Shown here: piece after piece, positions 1 through 5,053 of the stretch
Layout: each line of letters opens with the position of its first letter
Numbering within the stretch: the first letter of the stretch is position 1
Source of the DNA: Thermogutta sp.
GTDB lineage: Bacteria > Planctomycetota > Planctomycetia > Pirellulales > Thermoguttaceae
Length of the DNA stretch: 5,053 nt
Assembly: GCA_012798155.1 (NCBI GenBank)
Contig: JAAZNR010000418.1
Span: 1 to 5,053, forward strand
Direction: 5' to 3'
Notes under the pieces: generated by a model
Told to the model about the DNA's origin: nothing
What the model saw: the letters and a program-made list of their open reading frames with translations, nothing else
Database searches by the model: none
Program-made: the position numbers and the translations under genes

Positions 1-285
1 CAGCCCGAATACTCCGGTAAAACAGACCAACAGCAGCGAGAAGGCGCTGATCGCAAAGGCCAGTTCGCGATGCCGAGCCAGGTAGCCCCAGGCTCGTCTG
101 GTGACCGCAAGGACGACCGCCAGCCCGGCAATCAGGACCAAGACGAGGGCGGCCTGCCGCACGCGGTCGGCGGCGTGGGCCGGAACGGCTCGAGCCTGAA
201 CTTCGATTTCACCTTGCGGGGCGATCAAGCAATACAGTTTTCCCCCGGTCGGGATTTCCACGTCGGGCGTTGGGCGACCTTTGAG
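1..285 (-). other. C-terminal membrane module, cut by the window edge (residues 1590-1684)
   Basis: A short beta segment (P1596 to V1618, with VEIPTGGKLYCLI) is followed by a hydrophobic run at 1635-1650 (ALVLVLIAGLAVVLAV), the basic loop TRRAWGYLARHR, and a second hydrophobic run at 1664-1684 that reaches the window edge. The basic loop fits the cytoplasmic side, which leaves the beta-rich region outside. The plan matches the first membrane module at residues 168-256. If the match continues, a third membrane segment and then the stop codon would follow shortly beyond position 1. Confidence 0.7.
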
Positions 286-3200
286 GCCGACGGCCGCGCC
301 TTCGCCGGGCGCGGGGAGGGCCGCGGCACCCGGAGCGCCGCCGCTTTCCGGGATCGTCGCCGACGCGGCTCCCCCGAAGGCCATCCCGTCCTGCCCGGAC
401 TGCGCGGCATCTTCCGCAAAGGCATCCCGCCCTTTCCGCTGCGATTCGTACAAGCCGCGCTGCCGCATTTGATAGCGTTCCCCGTAGCGGCGGGCCGTTT
501 CGCCCGCGATGTTCAGCCCCAAAGCCGACGCATCGCCGGGGACGGCATCGAGCGCCCCGGCGGTTCGCCGCCCAGCCGTCCCGCTCCGCCGCTCGAGCTG
601 TTCATCGAGCTGCTCAGCCCCCTCCTTGCCGCCGGCGACTTCAAAGCGGCTTTGAAGCTGCCTGGCTGGGGCTTTGGGAGGCGGAGGAGCCTTTTTCTCC
701 TCGGCCGGCTTCGCGGCGGGAGTCTCTGCCTGCATGGCCTGATCCGCCCCCTGGAAGTATCCATACCACGATTGGTCAAGGGACGGACCGGGCACGGTTC
801 CCTTGCCCGCCGCTTCTCCCCCTCGAAACGCGGCGACGCCCTCCTCCGCGGCCTCGCGGACGCTGACCGCCTGTTGACTCCTGTAAAGCGAGCCTAGCAA
901 TGCCCGGTTATCGAGGCCGCGCTTCGAAGCCGCCGAACTTTCGGCCTGTTTCAAGGCGTCCGCGAACTCGCCGGCGGGGTATTCCGATTCCGAGCCGAGA
1001 TAGGAACCGCCGCCGAACACGCCGTACCCTGCGCCTTCCCGGCGGTACGGCCGCCCGCCGGCGCTGCCGCCCAGAATCCTCAGGTTCAATCCCGCCCGCA
1101 CCTGGGCATAGTCGTCGCCCTGCTTCAGCGTCTCCAGCAGGTCCGCGGCCAGCTTTTGCCGAAAGCCCTCATAACCGGAGGCCAGTTCCTCCTCCGGAAC
1201 GGTCCGCGCCGTCCCTGCAAAATCGAAGAGGGCGCGATCATCGCGGGAATAAACTCGAAGCTGCGACCATTCCGGCGTCCAATCCGGCGTGCGGACCAAG
1301 GGCAGGGCCGTGCGGCGGAGCGAACCGATCGCACAGTCGGTCCCACCGTACTTGACGATCACTTTCAGCGGCAAATCCCCCTCGGCGGTCCGCGCGACGG
1401 GAATCCGAATGAGGGAAGGATCGGCGGCCTCGCCGTCGGCGACCGGCTTGGCGAGCCGCCCGTCCACGGAAGCGGACCACACCCGCGCGCCTTGCGGCAA
1501 TCGAACGCGGAGAAATTGTTCCTGCCGATTCTCGATCCAGTACTGCTGCTCACCGCGATAATCGCCGTTGCCATCCAGCGTCAGAAGCGCGTCCGCCAAT
1601 CGAATCCGAATGCCACCGGTCCGCTGCGTGGCGCGGGTCCGCGGGCGAAAAGCCAAACGCGGATTCTTCGCCCCCGCCCGAATGATATAGGCATCGGTCA
1701 GCCGCAGGGCGGGCCCGTCCGGCCCGCGCAGCCGCTCCTCCAATTGCGCCCGCCGTTGGGATGCGGCCTGCTCCACCTCCTCGGACTCCGCGACGACCAC
1801 CTCATCGCGTCCGACGTTTTGCAAGGTAACCGCCTGAATCCCCACCCGTACCGGCGGACCGTCGGGGATCACGATCTCGGTCGGTACCGACGCCCGGTGC
1901 GGGGCACCGGTCACGGCGAAGTCTTGCTCGACCAAGATCCGCAGCAGCCCCATCAACTCATCCTGAAACTCGAGGTTGACCCAGATGTCCGAATCAGGCT
2001 TGTCCTCGCAAGGGATGATGGACTTGGAACGTAGCATGGGGGCCTGAATCCGGCACTCCCGCATGCCGGACGGCAATCGAAACCGCAGGCCGCGAATCCC
2101 CGCCTGCTCCACCGAAAACTCCAACAGCAGCGTCTCCTCGACCGCCCGATCGGTGAAACGCACGTTCCCGATCGTCTCGCACGAAACCACCGGCGTCCGA
2201 GGGTGGAGAGCGATCACGGCCTCCGGCGGTGCATTTCCGAATTCCAGGGCCAATTGCGTGCTGCTTCGCTGCTCTTCCGGCAACCAAACGAGCCGCGAAA
2301 CGAGCATCGGAACGCAATCCCGCGCCGACCGCAGTTCGACCGAATAACGCGGTTCCACGCTGACCGCCATTTCCCCTCGCAGGGACCGCACGCCCGGCAC
2401 TCCGATCGCGGGCACGCTCAATTCGCCGGGCAAGTCATCGACCGACATCGTAGCGCGGACCACCACCGGCACATCCCCTAAGATGCCGTCCTTGAGAAAG
2501 ATGCTCAGGCGCGTCTCGGTTTCCGTGGATTGGACGTCCCAGCTCCCTTCGCCCGGCAATTCCACCTGGTCGATGCGATGAATATGCGCGGGCAGCAAAA
2601 TGGTGCCTTGGTAGAAGGGTCGATTCGCGACATGCCAGATCATCCGTGCTTCCAACGATCTGCGGAAGGCACCCACCCGAAAGACCGCCTGCACGTCGGC
2701 CGTTTGTTCGGTTTCGCGGACTCGTGCCCGAATCCGCAGCCGATACGTCTGCAAATAGAAGGAATAGGCAACCTGCGGTTGCACGCCTAAAGGGCCTGCG
2801 GGGGCGTTTCGCACGGCCGATGCGTAATTCGCCGGGTCGGGGACGGCAACCAGGGACACGGACGCCGCCTCCACCGCCGTAAGCTCCAAGTAGGGGCTCC
2901 GCCGCAAAATGATCCGCCCGCCGTGAGACGCCGCGCCCGCCACCGTCAGCTTGGGAACGTCGAACTCGGCCTCCGTTTGCCCCGCCTGAAGCAAGGAGCG
3001 TCGCAAATGCAGGACGACGTTTTCTTCCTCGCGTGCGGGGGCCAACAGCGTGACGCTGACGCGGCGTTCCCCTGCCGCCTCCGTCATGTCCCAATTCTTG
3101 ACGTTGTCGCCCTCGATTTGCTCGATTTCCCAATCCGCCGGAACCAAGAATTCGAAGCTCCGGCGCTCGCCCCGGCGAAAGCGTAACGAGGTCGCCCAGT

Positions 3201-5053
3201 GGCATCGCAGATCTTCTTCGCGAACATCGACCACGACGAAAGAATAGGCCGCCAAGGAGGGATCTACGACGGCCTCGAAGACCTGAGGTCGCCACTGGAA
3301 AGAGAGACTTCCCGGCGGCAAGAGCGTCCCTTCGATCGACGCATCCGCCGCCGCCGTGACCGTCTTCAAGCGGCCGGTACCGGTGGGAAACAGCACTTCG
3401 CTGCCGGCTTGCGGCACCGTCAGCTTCAAGACCCCCGGCGAGGGGCAGGGCAATACGGCGTCAACCTTGCGCCAGCCGCCTGTCCGTTGCAGAGGGACCA
3501 GCACTTCGAGGTCCACGCGATGGCGACCTTGACCGGCAAGGTAGAGCCATACGCTCATCGGCACTGCCGCATCGCCCACGACCTGTTGCCCGCCGGATTG
3601 GCCGGGCGGTTCCGAAACGGCACGCGGTTCGCCGGATTCCAGCGCTGCCGCCTTGCCGTCGACCCGTACCGCGATGGGTGAGGCGTTTCCGAACAGCAAT
3701 GGCACCCGGACCGGTTCGGAGGCGTAAACGAAGACGTCGAACCCGCCTTGAAGCCGCAAAACGCCGGCCGAGTCGAGAACGCCTTGGTAAGCGACGCTGC
3801 CCACCGCGAACGGCCGTGCGGGCTGCGTCTCATCGCGCCCCGCGTCCTCGATCGATTTCCATAGTTCCACGTACTTGGCGAAAGGGATCAGGACTCGCCG
3901 CCCCGGCGTTTCCCAACCCTCGGCCGGGTCGTAGGGAATGATGACGGCGTCGTCGGGCAGATTCAACGGCGGCTCCGCGCCGAGAATGCTCACCGTCAGC
4001 CGCCCGGAGGGATCCGTCGCCACGACCGCCGTTTCATCCGCGTCGTTTTGTTGGGCGACTGCACGACCGCCTTGTCCCGGAAAAACCAGGGCGATCGCCA
4101 TCACGATGCCGGTCTTCACCGCGGACGATCGCCGGATCGATTTCGCCAATGCGCGGCGAAGCCACCGGTAGCCCGCCGCTAGGTTATTCCGGCTGTAGCT
4201 GTAACCCGCGGCAATCGCCGGCAGAACGAACCAAGCCAACCATGCGCCCGAGACTCCCAAGAAGAAGCGATTGCAGGTTTCCGTGAGGATCTCCAAACCC
4301 GGGATGAGCGGAATCAAGGATGCCGCCGCCAGGAGCGCCAGCAGCGGCCCGTGGCCGAAGCGCCCTTTTCGCGCCGCCCGCACCTTGACGAAAATCGCCG
4401 CCATGCCGCCCAACAACACGGCGGCCAAGGCGAAGACGCCGAGCGATCGTCCCAACGTCAAGCGTACCGTCGGGCGGGACCCCAAGTTGGTCAACGTCAC
4501 AACCTGGTATCCGTCGGGGGTCTGCAATTCGAGGGGCAAATGGCCGAAGCCCGCCTGCATCCGTCGCTTGGCGGGGACCTGAGCGGGGACTTGAGCCGCT
4601 TGCGGGGTTTCGGCGGCTTGCGGCGTTTCGGCGGATTGCGGCTCTAAACGCGAGGGCGGCGCGGCCGGCATCGCGGCGGGGAGCGGCGGCTCTCCCGGCG
4701 GGCGTGCTCCCGCCCGCGACCCCGGCTCCGATTCCGCCTGTCCCGCGGCTTTCCCCATCGCCAAGTCCATTTCGGATTTAGAGGGGGGCTTGCGATCGTC
4801 CGCCGGCATTTCGGCCGCCGGCATTTCGTCCTTCGCGGCCTCTTCCGATCGGGAAGCCGGTGGCTCCGCCGACGGAGCGTCCGCACCCATCAGAGCAGGT
4901 GCCGTTTCCGCGGGGAGCGGCGGGCGGCTCGCCGATTCCCGCGCAGCCTGGATTCCGCACCCCGGTTCGAACCGGGACAACTCGAAGACGCGCAGTGCCG
5001 AGAGCAGAATCGGCGCCGGATCGGCCTGAAGCCGCAACACGTTGCCGCGACTG
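1..5053 (-). CDS. Giant membrane-anchored beta-rich exported protein, planctomycete-like, partial at both ends
   Basis: One reading frame is open from 5052 to 1 with no stop in 1684 codons. Neither the start nor the stop codon is inside the window, so no ribosome binding site or operon context can be judged. The order is: Ala/Pro/Glu linker (36-165), three membrane segments (203-222, 236-256, 263-283), an internal signal-like segment (304-334), a beta-rich region (334 to about 1320), a Gly/Pro/charged linker (1328-1590), then membrane segments at 1635-1650 and 1664-1684. Codons mostly end in G or C, and the rare codons TTA, CTA and TCA are few, as expected for a real gene in GC-rich DNA. The box at 370-401 and the LP...VDG blocks match the style of large uncharacterised planctomycete envelope proteins; this is recalled, not searched. 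I saw no catalytic or nucleotide-binding motif. A structural or adhesive envelope role is only a guess. Coding status is very likely; the family assignment is moderate. Confidence 0.93.
286..1071 (-). other. Gly-, Pro- and charge-rich low-complexity linker (residues 1328-1589)
   Basis: It opens with a Gly/Tyr-rich stretch (1328-1353, containing GAGYGVFGGGSYLG). A Pro/Lys/Ala stretch follows at 1441-1464, including EEKKAPPPPKAP. Next come charged, probably helical segments at 1476-1490 and 1520-1548 (rich in Arg, Gln, Glu and Tyr), then more Gly/Ala up to about 1589. It is likely mostly disordered and may span a cell-envelope layer between the beta-rich region and the C-terminal membrane anchor. 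Its reading frame remains open throughout. Confidence 0.65.
1093..4053 (-). other. Long beta-rich exported region with five regularly spaced VP/LP blocks (residues 334-1320)
   Basis: The region alternates hydrophobic and polar residues in strand-like fashion and has few long helices and no membrane segment. Five blocks share the pattern [V/L]P, then 8-13 residues, then a V/I/A-rich strand usually ending in a Gly turn. They are centred on P451 (VPLLFGNASPIAVRVDG), P638 (FLVPADWEIEQIEG), P821 (ILLPAHIHRIDQVELPG), P994 (FRLPSGMRECRIQAPML) and P1186 (RLPQGARVWSASVDG). The intervals are 187, 183, 173 and 192 residues, which suggests tandem beta-sandwich-type domains that have diverged widely. It is followed by TPDWTPEW (1255-1262) and a short helical stretch near 1275-1320. 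No active-site motif was recognised. Confidence 0.6.
3850..3945 (-). other. IPY ... VLIPFAKYVELW box at the start of the exported region (residues 370-401)
   Basis: This stretch reads VIIPY, a short spacer, then VLIPFAKYVELWKSI. I recall paired boxes of this type (a VYVPY-like part followed by a VFLPY..F..LW part) close after the signal peptide of large uncharacterised planctomycete proteins. About 20 residues later comes Y422QGVL, then beta-strand-like alternation leading to the first VP block, again the order expected for that family. The assignment is from memory and not searched. Confidence 0.5.
4054..4143 (-). other. Internal signal-peptide-like / fourth membrane segment (residues 304-333)
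   Basis: A basic stretch (K304, R307, R308, K313) is followed by the hydrophobic run TGIVMAIALVFPG and then GRAVAQ. AVA before Q334 fits the small-x-small pattern of signal peptidase I sites. In a protein N terminus this would be called a signal peptide without hesitation. Here it lies more than 300 residues into an uninterrupted frame. It may act as a fourth membrane pass that exports the region after it, as a processed internal signal, or as the true start of a protein using GTG (codon 312) or ATG (codon 318). I see no clear Shine-Dalgarno sequence before either of those codons, so an independent start is less likely. Confidence 0.65.
4204..4446 (-). other. First membrane module: three predicted transmembrane segments (residues 203-283)
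   Basis: Three hydrophobic runs are visible: 203-222 (contains FALAAVLLGGMAAIFV), 236-256 (LLALLAAASLIPLIPGL) and 263-283 (FFLGVSGAWLAWFVLPAIAA). The first is followed by KVRAARKGR, and the third by a tail ending in RWLRRALAKSIRR. Both basic stretches fit the cytoplasmic side, which puts the N-terminal part of the protein outside. A short segment just upstream (168-190, with LPLELQTPDGY) has the same form as the segment before the C-terminal membrane module. Confidence 0.8.
4573..4632 (-). repeat. Short tandem repeats coding AETPQA x2 then AQVP x2
   Basis: Two 18-base units (4615-4632 and 4597-4614, two mismatches) encode AETPQA twice. They are followed directly by two 12-base units (4585-4596 and 4573-4584, one mismatch) encoding AQVP twice. 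All units are whole codons, so copy-number change would keep the frame. The bases from 4633 on resemble part of a further copy. This looks like slippage-prone linker DNA inside the gene, not a separate element. Confidence 0.8.
4801..4827 (-). repeat. Tandem 15-base repeat coding EMPAA / EMPA
   Basis: On the plus strand the 15-base unit at 4801-4815 is followed by a perfect 12-base partial copy at 4816-4827. On the coding strand this gives EMPAAEMPA (residues 76-84). It lies in the same disordered linker as the AETPQA/AQVP repeats and preserves the frame. Confidence 0.7.

Larger units (their letters stand above)
4558..4947 (-). other. Ala/Pro/Glu/Gln-rich low-complexity linker (residues 36-165)
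   Basis: About 130 residues consist mainly of Ala, Pro, Glu, Gln, Ser and Met, with almost no aromatic or large hydrophobic clusters. The stretch holds short repeats such as EMPA, AETPQA and AQVP. It is likely a disordered spacer between the folded domain upstream of residue 35 and the membrane module that follows. By the positive-inside rule it lies on the outer side of the membrane. A second linker of similar style, also containing AETP, precedes the C-terminal membrane module (residues 1441-1464). Confidence 0.75.

Noticed and set aside
796..822. Walker A-like GGEAAGKGT (residues 1411-1419)
   Set aside because: The Lys is followed by Gly instead of Ser/Thr, it lies in a low-complexity linker, and there is no preceding hydrophobic strand or Walker B. 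It is not a credible nucleotide-binding site.
70..897. Forward-strand open frame of 275 codons
   Set aside because: It is in exact antisense register with the minus-strand gene and ends at a TAG that is the complement of an in-frame CTA leucine codon. The translation is Arg/Gly/Pro-rich without domain character.
1156..2034. Forward-strand open frame of 292 codons, the longest on that strand
   Set aside because: It is also in antisense register; its TAG stop is the complement of a CTA codon (codon 1007 of the real gene). In-register antisense frames stay open in GC-rich genes because TTA, CTA and TCA are rare.
2435..3295. Minus-strand open frame of 286 codons in another frame
   Set aside because: It overlaps the uninterrupted main frame in a shifted register. 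Its product is dominated by Arg and Gly in the manner of a frame-shifted GC-rich read, while the main frame gives well-formed strands and motifs over the same bases.
3199..3681. Forward-strand open frame of 160 codons
   Set aside because: Antisense in register; its TGA stop is the complement of a TCA serine codon in the gene. No recognisable domain.
4961..4976. Perfect 16-base palindrome containing GGTTCGAACC, which resembles a tRNA T-arm
   Set aside because: The T-stem does not pair properly when the TTCGAAC loop is placed, and no acceptor stem, anticodon arm or D-arm surrounds it. It is in-frame coding sequence (SRFEPG), so neither a tRNA nor an attachment site is supported.

Overview
The window is GC-rich DNA lying entirely inside one very large protein-coding gene on the minus strand. 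Reading from position 5052 down to position 1, all 1684 codons are sense. The start codon lies beyond position 5053 and the stop codon beyond position 1, so both ends of the gene are missing. No RNA gene, promoter, terminator, CRISPR array, insertion sequence or second gene is supported. The forward-strand open frames are antisense shadows. Several sit exactly in register with the real codons and stop only where the gene uses TTA, CTA or TCA.

The protein reads as a giant membrane-anchored, exported, beta-rich protein. Its order and wording resemble the large uncharacterised envelope proteins I recall from Planctomycetes (Pirellulales/Gemmatales-type genomes). That origin is an inference from memory and from composition, not from a search. 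Residues are numbered here from the first complete codon (S1 at 5052-5050).

Layout on the minus strand: residues 1-35 are the end of a domain that begins outside the window. Residues 36-165 are an Ala/Pro/Glu/Gln-rich linker with short tandem repeats. Residues 168-290 form a first membrane module with three predicted membrane segments. Residues 304-334 look like a signal peptide ending in AVAQ, although they are internal. Residues 334 to about 1320 form a long beta-rich region, opening with an IPY...VLIPF...LW box and carrying five VP/LP blocks spaced 173-192 residues apart. Residues about 1328-1590 are a low-complexity Gly-, Pro- and charge-rich linker. Residues 1589-1684 repeat the plan of the first membrane module: a short beta segment followed by membrane segments. 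The window ends inside that second module.

The positive charges are consistent with one topology: N-terminal part outside, three membrane passes, a fourth pass at the signal-like segment, the roughly 1300-residue beta-rich region outside, then a return through the membrane at the C terminus. The most interesting reading is that the gene joins two related proteins in frame, the tail of one (residues 1-290) and a nearly complete second one (from about 304 on). No enzymatic motif was seen, and the function is unknown.
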